Shown here: in pieces, positions 46,935-56,277 of the stretch
How positions within the stretch are numbered: the first letter of the stretch is position 1
Layout: the number at the start of each line of letters is the position of its first letter
Source of the DNA: Mycobacterium simiae
Lineage (GTDB): Bacteria; Actinomycetota; Actinomycetes; Mycobacteriales; Mycobacteriaceae
Length of the DNA: 64,000 nucleotides
Assembly (NCBI RefSeq): GCF_010727605.1
Contig: NZ_AP022568.1
Location: 1,674,001 to 1,738,000 of the forward strand
Direction of reading: 5' to 3'
Notes under the pieces: generated by a model
What the model was told of the DNA's origin: nothing
Database searches by the model: none
The model's input: the letters and a program-made list of their open reading frames with translations, nothing else
Made by a program: the position numbers and the translations under genes

Positions 46935-48365
46935 TCAGTGGATGAACTGCGCCGCGCGATGCCCGAGCATCACGATGCTCGCGTGCGGTCCGCGACTGGT
47001 GACCGTGGGCAGGATCGACCCATCGATCACCCAAAGATTGTCAATCCCCCACACCCGGCACCGCGGGTCCACGACGGCGCGCGGGTCGCCGTCGATACCC
47101 ATCGGTGCGCTGGCACATAGGTGTTGCGAGGTGGCCCACACCGGATCTCCGACATAGGTTGCCGCGCACGCCAATTCGCGGGCCAACTCACTGCCTCGCC
47201 GCAGGGCCTCGACATCCTCGGGCTCGCTGTCGTAGCGATGCTCAATGCGCGGGGGCACCGCCGCATCGGCCGACACCAGCCGGACGCGGCCCCGGGCCCG
47301 CGGCCGCATCAGCGCCACGCCGATGTGCGGCCAGTCGGGATGACCCGCGGCGCCGTCACCCGTCATTGCGACAAAACCACCGGTGTACGGCCTGATCTCG
47401 ACATCGTCGGCGGTATTGAGAACCACCTCGAGCACCGGCCGCCCCGCGACGACCGTCCAGTCGGTGGGCAGCACCCATTCGGGGTGGTCACTACACGACA
47501 CGCCCACCGGCAGCGGCATCACCACCGGCACGCCGAGTGACCGCAACATCGCCTCGTCTCCGATACCCGACAACATCAGCAGATGCGCCGATTCAATGGC
47601 ACCGGCGCACAAGATGATTCGATCGGCAATGCATGTCATGGGACCGTCCGGACCCACCGCGTCGACGCCCACCGCCGCGGTCCGGTTGAACCGCAGTCGC
47701 AGCGCCCGCGTTCGGGCCAGCACGGTCAGGTTTGCTCTGCCGCGGGCCCGAAGCAGAAACGCCGCACCCGAGCCAATCCGCACCCCGTCGACGATATTGA
47801 GTGGTACCGCCCCGACACCTGGAATCAACTGCGGTCCACAATCATTGAGATCGGCGATCCAGGAAAACCCGGCACCGCGCGCCGCATCGATGAAACATTC
47901 TGTGGTGCCAGTCATTTCGTGTGTCCGGCGAACAAGTATCGGTCCTGCGTCGCCGTGGGCGGGCCCGGTGAAGTCCAGGTCTGTCTCGATCGCCCGGAAA
48001 TGGTCGGCGACGTCGGACCACGCCCAGCCTGGTATGCCGGCCCCGTCGAAGTCCTGTGGCAAGCCACGACAGAAATATCCGCCATTGACTGCTCCGGATC
48101 CGCCGATCGTCGCACCGCGCACGATCGATGCCGCACGGACCGGATGATCGGTGAGCCTGGTCTGATAGCGCTGCACCAGCGGGCTGCGAGAACCGATCGG
48201 TAGCTGCAGCCCGTTGGTAGTCTGCGCCAGCAGCGCCGGATCGTCGAGCGCGGGACCGGCTTCGAGGACGGTCACCGCGCAGCGGGGATCGGCGGAAAGC
48301 TGTTCGGCAACAACAGATCCGGCACTTCCGGCGCCGACGATCAGCACATCGCTGTGCACGGTCAA
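46935..48365 (-). CDS. mftG: Mycofactocin system GMC-family oxidoreductase MftG
   Basis: The 476-residue flavoprotein has the N-terminal ADP-binding motif DVLIVGAGSAGSVVAEQL, GMC signatures (RGATIGGSGAVNGGYFCRG; CAGAIESAHLLMLSGIG) and a C-terminal His-containing active-site region (VTSRGPHASIVMLGHRAAQ). MftG is reported to reoxidise mycofactocinol and link it to respiration. It lies 8 nt after mftF, the last gene of the locus, and corresponds to Rv0697. Confidence 0.92.
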   Translation of the reverse strand: MTVHSDVLIVGAGSAGSVVAEQLSADPRCAVTVLEAGPALDDPALLAQTTNGLQLPIGSRSPLVQRYQTRLTDHPVRAASIVRGATIGGSGAVNGGYFCRGLPQDFDGAGIPGWAWSDVADHFRAIETDLDFTGPAHGDAGPILVRRTHEMTGTTECFIDAARGAGFSWIADLNDCGPQLIPGVGAVPLNIVDGVRIGSGAAFLLRARGRANLTVLARTRALRLRFNRTAAVGVDAVGPDGPMTCIADRIILCAGAIESAHLLMLSGIGDEAMLRSLGVPVVMPLPVGVSCSDHPEWVLPTDWTVVAGRPVLEVVLNTADDVEIRPYTGGFVAMTGDGAAGHPDWPHIGVALMRPRARGRVRLVSADAAVPPRIEHRYDSEPEDVEALRRGSELARELACAATYVGDPVWATSQHLCASAPMGIDGDPRAVVDPRCRVWGIDNLWVIDGSILPTVTSRGPHASIVMLGHRAAQFIH

Positions 48366-48373
48366 GGCGGCGG

Positions 48374-49786
48374 CTAGCTACGGATCTGCGGTTTGAGCGC
48401 GCGTAGGTTGCGCTCACGCACCACGCCCCACCACAGCCCCAACCCGTAGGCCAGGTCGTCGACGCGTTTGAGCAGCAGATAGGTCAGCAGTCCGATCGGC
48501 TCGGCGTCGTCACTGGTCGCGTCCCGGCGGCGGAGCCAGTCCACCACGCCGTCCATTACCGCCGCGACCACCACGACGCGCCGACAGTGACGCGACAGGA
48601 TCGCCGCAACCAGTGCCACCGGCCAGTAGTGCCGGCAGATGGCCGAAGCGAGCTGCAGGGCGGCCGACCACAAGCCGCGCGCCGCGATCACCAGCACGTC
48701 GGTGAACGAGGTCTCGGTGCCCCGCATGGCGTTGGCGATGCGCCGACCGGTCAGCAACGCGATCAGGATCGACGTCAGCTGGGACAGGCTGGTGCCCAGG
48801 GCCATCAGTATCCAGGCCATCAAGGCCCAGCCGGAGATCACCACCGGGGCCGTCTTGTCTGGGTGGCGCACCGACAGCGGCGCCGCAGAACCACCGTAGA
48901 ATGCCTTGCGCGCAAGCCAATCCCGCAGTTGGGTGCGGTGGTCGTGGGCGACGAGCGCAATCGGCTCGTAGCGCAGCCGGGCACCGGCTTCGATGAGCCG
49001 CCAGCACAGGTCGACGTCCTCGCCGGACTGCATGGTCTCGTCGAACCCACCGACCTCGCACAGCGCCGCACGGCGACAGATGATCGCCGCGCTCGGGACG
49101 TAGGAGACGGTGCTATGCGGCAACACCGGCGCCTCGCGCTGCCCGAGGTCCAGCGAGGAGTGCACCGCCTCGTATCGCGCCACCACATTCTCGCTGTGCG
49201 CCAGGCCCACGATGCGCGGCGCCACCAGCGCCACGGTGGGGTCGCAGAAGTGACCGAGAAGGGCTTCGAGCCAGCCGCGCCGCGGCGCCACGTCGGAGTC
49301 CAGGAACGCCACAAAGTCGGTGGTGCACGCCGCCAGGCCGGTGTTGCGCGCCGCGGCTGGACCCCGGCTGCGGGGGTGGTGCAACACCTCGATGTCGCAG
49401 TGCGTGCCCGCGAAGTCTTCGGGGCGAATGGGTGTCAGGGAACCGTCATCCACCACGATCACCCGCAGGCCACGCAGCGAGTTCAGCAGGCGTCGCACGC
49501 CAGAAACGTTGTCGCGCACCGGGATTACCACGGTGACGTCACGGTGCGACGGGCCACCCGCGGGGCGCGGATGTGCGACGGTGGCGTCCAGGAGGGTGCG
49601 GGCGAGCGCAGCGCTGACTTCGTCGCGCACCTTCAGCCGGCCGTCAGAGATCATGTCCTGGGCGGCCGGCGCGAGCTTGAGCAGCCGAGTCGGCGATCCG
49701 CCCAGCAGGGCCGACCCGTCGCCGAGCACCCGCACGCGGCGGTCCACCTGGACGGCGAACCCGTCCGGTAATCGGGGCGAGCTCAT
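48374..49786 (-). CDS. mftF: Mycofactocin glycosyltransferase MftF
   Basis: The 470-residue family 2 glycosyltransferase adds beta-1,4-linked glucose units to premycofactocin. GT-A motifs are [18 protein letters not shown], a DXD-like [14 protein letters not shown] and the catalytic [18 protein letters not shown]-terminal membrane helices follow ([27 protein letters not shown]). ATG 49786 overlaps the mftE stop (ATGA). A longer in-frame extension is rejected because it overlaps mftE. Confidence 0.93.
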   Translation of the reverse strand: MSSPRLPDGFAVQVDRRVRVLGDGSALLGGSPTRLLKLAPAAQDMISDGRLKVRDEVSAALARTLLDATVAHPRPAGGPSHRDVTVVIPVRDNVSGVRRLLNSLRGLRVIVVDDGSLTPIRPEDFAGTHCDIEVLHHPRSRGPAAARNTGLAACTTDFVAFLDSDVAPRRGWLEALLGHFCDPTVALVAPRIVGLAHSENVVARYEAVHSSLDLGQREAPVLPHSTVSYVPSAAIICRRAALCEVGGFDETMQSGEDVDLCWRLIEAGARLRYEPIALVAHDHRTQLRDWLARKAFYGGSAAPLSVRHPDKTAPVVISGWALMAWILMALGTSLSQLTSILIALLTGRRIANAMRGTETSFTDVLVIAARGLWSAALQLASAICRHYWPVALVAAILSRHCRRVVVVAAVMDGVVDWLRRRDATSDDAEPIGLLTYLLLKRVDDLAYGLGLWWGVVRERNLRALKPQIRS

Positions 49787-50526
49787 GTCAGCATTCCGTC
49801 CGGCCCGGGCGACCAGCGCCCGATTCGACGCACACCGCCGGCCACCATCTCCGTGAAGATGCGCTCGCCCTCGACCGCGGTGGCGGTGGTCGGGTCGCCC
49901 AAGACGCCCACCGGACTGACCGCGGCGACTCCCCCGCTGCGCATCGTGGGCAGCAATTCGGGTAGCGGCGCGGGGTTCCCGGCCAACCACCGGTCGGTCA
50001 GCACGTCGGACGGCGAGATGTGCAGCAGCACCGAGGTTTCGGTGTGACCGGCGTGGGCGTCGCCGCCGACCGTGGCGCAGGGGCACCAGGCGGCGTCACG
50101 GCCTTCGGCGCGCAGGGTGGCGACCGCCGACCGCAACGCGTCGGTGTTACCGCCGTGACCGTTGACGAAGACGAGTCGCCGCGCCCAACAGGAGGCCGAC
50201 CGGCCGTACTCGACGAGCAACACGGTCAGGGCGTCGGTGCCGAGGGAGATCGTGCCCGGGAAACTCTGGTGCTCGCCGCTGGCGCCGTAGGCGATGGCCG
50301 GCGCCACCGACCACGCCTGCCTCAGCTCGGCCACGCACGCCGCTCCGATTGCCCGGGCGACCGCTGTCGCGATCCGGGTATCGGTATCCAACGGCAGGTG
50401 CGGGCCATGTTGCTCGGTGGAACCCAGCGGGATCAAAATCGACGCCGAGATACCCAATAGGTCGCTCGACGTCGCAGCTCCTAATTCGCCGAGTACGGGC
50501 ACTCGGTGATGGTAGGACGAATTCAC
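49783..50526 (-). CDS. mftE: Mycofactocin precursor peptidase MftE (creatininase family)
   Basis: The 247-residue metalloprotease of the creatininase/amidohydrolase fold releases the modified C-terminal dipeptide of MftA. Metal ligands are in [18 protein letters not shown] and [13 protein letters not shown], with [10 protein letters not shown] further on. It starts with GTG 50526. It is separated from mftD by 216 nt, unlike the tight spacing elsewhere in the cluster, which suggests its own promoter. Confidence 0.93.
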   Translation of the reverse strand: MNSSYHHRVPVLGELGAATSSDLLGISASILIPLGSTEQHGPHLPLDTDTRIATAVARAIGAACVAELRQAWSVAPAIAYGASGEHQSFPGTISLGTDALTVLLVEYGRSASCWARRLVFVNGHGGNTDALRSAVATLRAEGRDAAWCPCATVGGDAHAGHTETSVLLHISPSDVLTDRWLAGNPAPLPELLPTMRSGGVAAVSPVGVLGDPTTATAVEGERIFTEMVAGGVRRIGRWSPGPDGMLT

Positions 50527-50742
50527 CTGGCGTGCACCAATTGTTGTGCCTTCAAAGTTATTTTTTTTCTGGCCCGTTCACCGAAGCGCCGAAAGTCTCC
50601 TCGTTCGTCACGGTTGCCACGCGCGTACCAAAATTGTCGCACACGTCGATTTTCGCTGGCAATCGCGAATTCGCGCCGGTCCGGCTCGATAGATGGCTAA
50701 GCGGCCCGATTTACCCACATTTGGCCGGTCAGCCCCCTCGGA
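50527..50742 (-). promoter_or_regulatory. 216-nt mftD-mftE spacer with a candidate internal promoter
   Basis: This relatively AT-rich gap carries, on the minus strand, an A8 tract (50568-50561) immediately before TAACTT (50560-50555), a TAnnnT-type -10, about 28 nt upstream of the mftE GTG. A convincing -35 is not visible. No gene is seen in the gap. Separate expression of mftEFG is possible. Confidence 0.3.
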
Positions 50743-51933
50743 CTATGCCTGCCCGCCCGCAGGCACACCGAGCGCCCGGGTGAAGCCGTCCGGCACCAGA
50801 ATGTCGTGTGGACCAAGGTCGTGAACCGAGGCATGCCCCAGCCCCATGAGCGCCGAGTCGATACCGCCGCGCAGCACGTCGAGCACGTTCTCGACACCGG
50901 CCTGACCATTCGCCGCCAGCCCCCACAGATAGGCACGGCCGATCATCACCGCCCGCGCCCCCAGGGCCACCGCTTTCACCACATCGCTGCCGCGCCGAAC
51001 CCCGCCATCCAGCAACACCTCGATCTGGTCGCCGACTGCCGCCGCCACCGGGGCCAGCGCGCGGATCGACGCCGGCGTCCCGTCCAGATTGTTGCCGCCG
51101 TGATTCGACACCGAGATCGCCGAAACCCCGGCGTCTACAGCCCTTTTCGCGTCATCGACCCGCATGACTCCCTTGAGCATAAACGGACCGCCCCACAGCT
51201 CGCGCAGCCACGCGATGTCGTCCCACGTCGGCGGGGGAGTGCCCATCCACTCCCCGTAGGCGGCGAAGAAGGGCGGGCCTGGTTCGCCGCGGCGGGCCTG
51301 GTTGGGCACCGACAACGTCGGCGGACGCATGGTCTTCGCCCACTTCAGAAACCACCGCGGTTTGAACACCGCCTCAGGAGACAACCTCAAGATGGTCCGC
51401 AGGTTCATCTCTTCGGGGATCTTCGGACTACCCCAGTCGCGTCCGTGCGAGAACGACCAATCGGTGGTGACGATCAGGCCGACCGCACCGGCCGCGCGGG
51501 CACGCTCCACCCGTTGCGCGATCGCGTCACGCCCACCCAGCCAGTACACCTGGAAGAACAGCTTGGGGTTTGCGGCGATGACTTCCTCGATCGGCTTGCT
51601 GGCAAACGAGGACAGTCCCATAGCCGTTCCCCGTGCCGCGGCGGCGCGTGCCACAGCAACCTCGCCATCCGGGTGCACCGCCTGCACACCGGTCGGCGAA
51701 ATCAGCACCGGCATGGAAATGTCTTGCCCCATAACAGTGGTCGCCAATTCGCGCTTTTCCAGAGCACCCACGACGTGCGGCGCGAAACCGAGCTCACCGA
51801 AAGCTTCGACGTTGTCGGAGACCGTAATTCCCTTTTCGCTTGCCGCAATCAGGGCCGAATAAACGGATTTCGGCAGACGCCGCTTGGCGCGCTGCTGCGC
51901 AATCGCAACCGTCTCGAACCACTCGTCGGCCAC
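50743..51933 (-). CDS. mftD: Mycofactocin biosynthesis FMN-dependent deaminase MftD
   Basis: The 396-residue protein is of the FMN alpha-hydroxyacid dehydrogenase family (formerly lldD1). It oxidatively deaminates the released dipeptide AHDP to premycofactocin. Motifs are ISPTGVQAVHPDGEVAVARAAAARG, the substrate/FMN loop SVSNHGGNNLDGTPAS and the phosphate site DGGVRRGSDVVKAVALGARAVMIGR. It starts with GTG 51933, 2 nt after the mftC stop, which gives the 396-residue length recalled for M. tuberculosis Rv0694. Confidence 0.94.
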   Translation of the reverse strand: MADEWFETVAIAQQRAKRRLPKSVYSALIAASEKGITVSDNVEAFGELGFAPHVVGALEKRELATTVMGQDISMPVLISPTGVQAVHPDGEVAVARAAAARGTAMGLSSFASKPIEEVIAANPKLFFQVYWLGGRDAIAQRVERARAAGAVGLIVTTDWSFSHGRDWGSPKIPEEMNLRTILRLSPEAVFKPRWFLKWAKTMRPPTLSVPNQARRGEPGPPFFAAYGEWMGTPPPTWDDIAWLRELWGGPFMLKGVMRVDDAKRAVDAGVSAISVSNHGGNNLDGTPASIRALAPVAAAVGDQIEVLLDGGVRRGSDVVKAVALGARAVMIGRAYLWGLAANGQAGVENVLDVLRGGIDSALMGLGHASVHDLGPHDILVPDGFTRALGVPAGGQA

Positions 51934-51935
51934 TG

Positions 51936-53129
51936 CTACACCGGGCTTTCGTTGCACAGCCGTGCCGGCGGCTGTTGCGGCGGCCGCACCGACAGGGTCA
52001 ACGGCACCGGTTGGCGGGCTCGCTGCCCACGCGAGTGGTCGGCGCGCGGGCGCGGTGTTTCCCGGTCGCGGGCCAGCGCCGCCGCGCTGTGCCCCTGCAC
52101 ACATTCGGGATCGGGCCCATCCATCGGCAGGCCGGTGAAAAACTTGGCGGCCATGCAGCCACCGCGGCAGCTGTCGTAATGCCCGCAACTGCCACAGGCA
52201 CCCGCCGATTGCGGTTCGCGCAACTCACGGAACAGTGGAGCATTCTTCCACACATTGTCGAATCCGCCGTCAGCCAACACATTTCCGGCCAGGAACCGGT
52301 CATGGATCGCGAACGGGCAAGCGTAGACGTCGCCCACCGGGTCGATCAAGCACACCACCCGGCCGGCTCCACACATGTTCAGACCGGCCAGCGCGCCGGA
52401 GGACCCCAGCGGCGCCAGATGGAAGAAGGAGTCGCCGGTGAGCACCCGCTCCCCCTTGGCGACCAGCCAGTCGTACAGCTGCACCTGCTGGACCGCGGTC
52501 GGGTGTAGGTCTTCCCAGACGTCCGCGCCGCGACCCGAGGGGCGCAACCGAGTGATTCGCAGCGTGGCACCGTAACGGCTCGCCAGGGCGGCGAATTCAT
52601 CGAGCTGGTCAACGTTGTGCCGGGTGACGACGACGGAGATCTTGGCGTCTTTGAATCCGGCCGCGGCCAGATTCTCCAAGGCACGCACCGCCATGGCGAA
52701 CGAGCCGGGCCCCCGGACGGCGTCGTTGACCTCGGCCGTCGCGCCGTCCAGTGAGATCTGCACGTCCACGTAATCGCTGGACGCCAGTCGCGTGGCGACG
52801 TCCGCGGTGATGCGGACCCCGTTCGTCGAAAACTTCACGCCGACGTGGTGCTCGGTGGCATAGTCGACGAGCTCCCAAAAGTCTTGGCGCACTGTGGGTT
52901 CCCCACCGCCAATGTTTACGTAGAACACCTGCATGCGTTCCAGCTCGTCGATGATGTCCTTACACTGGCGGGTCGACAACTCTCGTGGATCGCGCTTGCC
53001 CGAAGAGGATAGGCAGTGCACGCAAGCCAGGTTGCACGCGTAGGTGAGCTCCCACGTCAGGCAGATGGGCGCGTCCAGCCCGTGCTCGAACTGTTCGACA
53101 AGCCGGGGTACCGGGGCCGCCGTTGTCAT
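51936..53129 (-). CDS. mftC: Mycofactocin radical SAM maturase MftC
   Basis: The 397-residue radical SAM/SPASM enzyme performs oxidative decarboxylation of the MftA C-terminal Tyr and then Val-Tyr cross-linking. The SAM cluster motif is C32-x3-C36-x2-C39 (CNLACVHC). SPASM cysteines follow in CGAGRVVCLIDPVGDVYACPFAI and CGSCGHYDSCRGGC...DPEC. The last ~45 residues are an Arg/Pro-rich tail. ATG 53129 overlaps the mftB stop (ATGA). A longer upstream frame overlaps mftB and is rejected. Confidence 0.95.
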   Translation of the reverse strand: MTTAAPVPRLVEQFEHGLDAPICLTWELTYACNLACVHCLSSSGKRDPRELSTRQCKDIIDELERMQVFYVNIGGGEPTVRQDFWELVDYATEHHVGVKFSTNGVRITADVATRLASSDYVDVQISLDGATAEVNDAVRGPGSFAMAVRALENLAAAGFKDAKISVVVTRHNVDQLDEFAALASRYGATLRITRLRPSGRGADVWEDLHPTAVQQVQLYDWLVAKGERVLTGDSFFHLAPLGSSGALAGLNMCGAGRVVCLIDPVGDVYACPFAIHDRFLAGNVLADGGFDNVWKNAPLFRELREPQSAGACGSCGHYDSCRGGCMAAKFFTGLPMDGPDPECVQGHSAAALARDRETPRPRADHSRGQRARQPVPLTLSVRPPQQPPARLCNESPV

Positions 53130-53437
53130 AGATGGTCCTCCTGGGGCACCAGCATGCGGGAATCGACCAGCACACTCAGCGCGTGTAGGTACGGTGCCTG
53201 CGCGCGGTCGTCGATGCCGGCGGCACGCAGCGCCGACTGGACATCGGGGTGGTCGGGCAGCGATTGCACCACGGCAAGGATGGTGCGGTTCTTCAGAAAA
53301 GAGAGCTTGCGAGTACCAAAGTGATACAGCAGCGCGCCAAACGGTTCCGGTCGAACCGCGACCTGCGGGTGCAATCGCCAACCGCGATCAGGGTCGAACC
53401 GGCTTTCCGCCGCCCGAGCCTGCGCGGGCGCGGGCAC
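53126..53437 (-). CDS. mftB: Mycofactocin peptide chaperone MftB (RiPP recognition element)
   Basis: The protein of about 103 residues has a PqqD-like RiPP recognition fold that presents MftA to MftC (FDPDRGWRLHPQVAVRPEPFGALLYHFGTRKLSFLKNRTILAVVQSL). GTG 53437 begins 2 nt after the mftA stop; GTG 53455 inside mftA is an alternative. Its stop overlaps mftC. Confidence 0.93.
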   Translation of the reverse strand: MPAPAQARAAESRFDPDRGWRLHPQVAVRPEPFGALLYHFGTRKLSFLKNRTILAVVQSLPDHPDVQSALRAAGIDDRAQAPYLHALSVLVDSRMLVPQEDHL

Positions 53438-53439
53438 GG

Positions 53440-53529
53440 TCAGTAGACCCCGCACATTCCGTCGATGGACACCTCTTCAACCAGAGTCTCGGTGACGAGT
53501 TCGGTCTCGGTCTCGGTCTCGCGGTCCAT
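53440..53529 (-). CDS. mftA: Mycofactocin precursor peptide MftA
   Basis: This 29-codon gene runs from ATG 53529 to TGA 53440 with Shine-Dalgarno AGGAGAGG upstream. The peptide has an acidic leader ([20 protein letters not shown]) and the invariant C-terminal core SIDGMCGVY, whose last Val-Tyr becomes the cofactor. The leader contains three GAGACC hexamer repeats. The order mftABCD and the adjacent divergent mftR make the assignment secure despite the small size. Confidence 0.96.
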   Translation of the reverse strand: MDRETETETELVTETLVEEVSIDGMCGVY

Positions 53530-53565
53530 ATGCGTTGCCTCTCCTGGGGTATCGACAAGGGTGAT

Positions 53566-53582
53566 CGATGTTGTCACAATCG
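53566..53582. promoter_or_regulatory. Imperfect palindrome between mftA and mftR
   Basis: CGATGTTGTCACAATCG has CGAT/ATCG ends and a TTGTCACAA centre and lies between the divergent mftA and mftR starts. It overlaps an upstream candidate ATG of mftR (53568), arguing that mftR starts further down. It is a plausible MftR operator, by position only. Confidence 0.4.
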
Positions 53583-53624
53583 ACGCCAGAATATGGCATC
53601 GAGTGCCGAAATGGAAGGGCAGGT

Positions 53625-54224
53625 TTGACGCTTCCGCATCCGCGAGTGGGCCGGCGCCGCTCCACCTCGCCCCAGCACATCACCGACGTCGCCATCGACC
53701 TGTTCACCGCCAGAGGATTCGCCGAGGTGAGCGTCGACGATGTCGCGCAGGCTGCCGGCATCTCGCGACGAACGTTGTTCCGCTATTACGCGTCCAAGAA
53801 TGCCATCCTCTGGGGGGAGTTCGACGTTCACCTCGCACACCTGCGGCAGCTGCTGGACACGGTCGGTCCGCGGGTGCCGCTGGGCACCGCGCTACGGGAT
53901 GCCCTGTTGTCTTTCAACACCTTTGACGACTCCGAAACCCTCCGGCACCGCAAGCGGATGCGCGTCATCCTGCAGACCGCGGAATTGCAGGCATACTCGA
54001 TGACGATGTATGCCGGCTGGCGTGCGGTGATCGCGGAGTTCGTCGCGCGGCGCTCGGGGGCGAAGACCACCGACCTGGCTCCGCAGACCGTCGCCTGGAC
54101 AATGCTCGGGGTGGCGTTATCGGCCTACGAGCATTGGCTGCGCGACGAATCCGTTCCCCTGCCCATGGCGCTCGGCAATGCCTTTGACGTCGTCGGCGCG
54201 GGACTGGAGAGCCTGGAAATATGA
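53625..54224 (+). CDS. mftR: Mycofactocin system transcriptional regulator MftR (TetR family)
   Basis: The protein of about 199 residues has an N-terminal helix-turn-helix ([44 protein letters not shown]) and a ligand domain with [27 protein letters not shown]. MftR of M. smegmatis is reported to respond to long-chain acyl-CoA and repress the mft locus. TTG 53625 gives the expected length and leaves room for an operator; ATG 53568 is the alternative. Its stop overlaps the DUF2332 gene by 4 nt. Confidence 0.9.
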   Translation: MTLPHPRVGRRRSTSPQHITDVAIDLFTARGFAEVSVDDVAQAAGISRRTLFRYYASKNAILWGEFDVHLAHLRQLLDTVGPRVPLGTALRDALLSFNTFDDSETLRHRKRMRVILQTAELQAYSMTMYAGWRAVIAEFVARRSGAKTTDLAPQTVAWTMLGVALSAYEHWLRDESVPLPMALGNAFDVVGAGLESLEI

Positions 54225-55270
54225 CCATGACCAACGAGCATCTGCTGCACACGCTGCGATCGCAGGGACGATTCTGCGGCGCCTCGGGCTCCGCGATGTA
54301 CGACGACCTGTTCGAACTGGTGGCCTCCGACGTCGAGCACGGCGGTATCTTCGCGGCGATCCTGTCCGGCCACGAAGACGACTCGTCCGGCGCGGCGGTG
54401 CCGTTGCGACTGCTGGGCGGTCTGCATCGCCTGGTGCTCGACGGCCGGGCATCGGCGTTGCGCCGTTGGTACCCCAGCACCGGCGGCAGCTGGGACGCTG
54501 ACCGGGCCTGGCCCGAGATCACGGCCATCGCTAGCGAACATGCGGATACCCTGCGCGCCGCCCTGGGTCATCCGCCGCAGACCAACGAGGTCGGCCGCTC
54601 GGCAGCGCTGATCGGCGCCCTGCTGCGGGTGAATCACCAAACCCGGCTACCCATACGGCTTTTCGAAATTGGATGCAGCGCCGGACTCAACTTGCGGGCC
54701 GATCGCTACCACTACCGCTACGGCGGCGGGCAGTGGGGGCCGGCCACGTCACCGGTCGTCATCGACGACGCGTGGCACGACCAGCTGCCGCCACCCGGCG
54801 ACGTGCGGATCGTGGCGCGACACGGATACGACATCGCACCGGTCGACGTCACCGGTGACGACGGGGAACTGACCGCGCTCAGCTACGTCTGGCCCGACCA
54901 GGCCGCCCGGCTAGCGCGATTGCGCGGCGCGATCGCCGTCGCCCGCGCGGTACCGGCGCAGTTGGTGCGGCAAACGGCGGCCGACGCGGTCGCCGGCATG
55001 ACTCTGGCCGACAGCACCTTGACGGTGCTGTGGCACTCGATCACCTGGCAATACCTGTCCGAGGAGCAACGCCGCCGCGTGCGTGTCGGGGTGGACGCGT
55101 TGGGCGCCCGGGCCCACACCGCCGCGCCGTTCGCCCACGTGACGATGGAGCCGGCCCGCGGGACCGACGGTGCGCTCAGGTTCCTGGTCCGCGCCCGACG
55201 CTGGCCCGGCGGCGACTCGGCGGTGCTGGGCGAGTGCCACGCCCACGGCGCCCCGGTGCATTGGCGATAG
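54221..55270 (+). CDS. DUF2332 protein (Rv0690c-like)
   Basis: The 349-residue protein of unknown function has the size recalled for Rv0690c. Visible features are [31 protein letters not shown], a SAM-methyltransferase-like glycine motif [19 protein letters not shown], and [22 protein letters not shown] 54221 overlaps the mftR stop (ATGA), so it is co-expressed with the regulator. A link to mycofactocin is suggested only by position. Confidence 0.85.
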   Translation: MTMTNEHLLHTLRSQGRFCGASGSAMYDDLFELVASDVEHGGIFAAILSGHEDDSSGAAVPLRLLGGLHRLVLDGRASALRRWYPSTGGSWDADRAWPEITAIASEHADTLRAALGHPPQTNEVGRSAALIGALLRVNHQTRLPIRLFEIGCSAGLNLRADRYHYRYGGGQWGPATSPVVIDDAWHDQLPPPGDVRIVARHGYDIAPVDVTGDDGELTALSYVWPDQAARLARLRGAIAVARAVPAQLVRQTAADAVAGMTLADSTLTVLWHSITWQYLSEEQRRRVRVGVDALGARAHTAAPFAHVTMEPARGTDGALRFLVRARRWPGGDSAVLGECHAHGAPVHWR

Positions 55271-55287
55271 TCGGGGTTCGCCCAATT

Positions 55288-56271
55288 CTAGGCGGCCGCC
55301 TCCGGGTTGGCGATCCGAATCGGTGTCCCGTCCAGCCAGGCCAGCACGGCCTCGATGCTCTCACCGTAGAAAGCGGCCAGCGTTTCACGCGTGACGTAGC
55401 CGAGGTGCGGTGACAGCGTGACATTCCGCAATCGCCGCAGCGGATGCTCGGGGTCGGGCGGTTCAACGTCGAAGACGTCGATGCCGGCCCCGGCGATGCG
55501 CCCGGTTTGCAGCGCGGCGATTAGCGCCGCCTCGTCGACGATCGGTCCCCTCGAAGTGTTGATCAGGTAGGCGTGCGGGCGCATCAGGGCCAGTTCGGGC
55601 GCGCCGACCAAACCCCGCGTCCGGTCGGAGAGCACCACATGGATGGAGACCACATCCGACGATTCGAATAGAGCCGCCTTTTCGACCCGGCGCACACCGG
55701 CGGCCGATGCCGTCTCCTCGGTGAGATTCTGGCTCCACGCAACGACTTCCATACCGAACACCTGCGCGTACTCGGCCATTCGCTTGCCGATCCTGCCCAG
55801 ACCGAGCAGCCCGAGCGTCTTGCCGGAAAGCGTCACGCCGACGCTGCTCTGCCAACCGCCCTGCCGCATCCGCGCATGCTCGTCGGCCAGGTTGCGTACC
55901 GTCGCGATCATCAAACCCCATGCGAATTCCGGCGTGGCATCGCGGACCCGGCCGAACCGGGGATGGCTGAAGTCCGAATGAGCAACCAGGACGTGGTGTT
56001 CCGTCGCGGCGGCCATGTCGAGGTTCGGTAGGCTTCGGCCGACGATGGTGATCAGCTTCAGGTTGGGCAGCCGCTCGATCAGCGTGCGCGGCAACGCCAT
56101 TCGCTCGCGCACGGTACAGATCACATCGAACGGGCGCAACACCTCCGCCGCCTCCGCTTCGGACAGGTGCCGGTCGAATACCGTGACCTCGGCCCGGCTC
56201 TGCACCGCGGACCAGTCCGCGAGATCAAGGGCCACGCCGGCATAGTCGTCGAGTATCGCGACTCGCGGCAT
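55288..56271 (-). CDS. D-2-hydroxyacid dehydrogenase family protein
   Basis: The 327-residue NAD(P)-dependent dehydrogenase has Rossmann motif GLLGLGRIGKRMAEYAQ, substrate Arg in LINTSRGPIVDEAAL, and the catalytic Glu/His in DVEPPDPEHPLRRLRNVTLSPHLGYVT. It follows the flavoprotein gene by 6 nt in a minus-strand operon with the mycofactocin-coupled SDR. The substrate is unknown. It occupies a place where I recall no equivalent in M. tuberculosis. Confidence 0.87.
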   Translation of the reverse strand: MPRVAILDDYAGVALDLADWSAVQSRAEVTVFDRHLSEAEAAEVLRPFDVICTVRERMALPRTLIERLPNLKLITIVGRSLPNLDMAAATEHHVLVAHSDFSHPRFGRVRDATPEFAWGLMIATVRNLADEHARMRQGGWQSSVGVTLSGKTLGLLGLGRIGKRMAEYAQVFGMEVVAWSQNLTEETASAAGVRRVEKAALFESSDVVSIHVVLSDRTRGLVGAPELALMRPHAYLINTSRGPIVDEAALIAALQTGRIAGAGIDVFDVEPPDPEHPLRRLRNVTLSPHLGYVTRETLAAFYGESIEAVLAWLDGTPIRIANPEAAA

Positions 56272-56277
56272 CTCGGG

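Noticed and set aside
53130..53381. 84-codon N-terminal extension of MftC
   Set aside because: It overlaps mftB in another frame; ATG 53129 in an ATGA overlap with mftB gives the normal protein.
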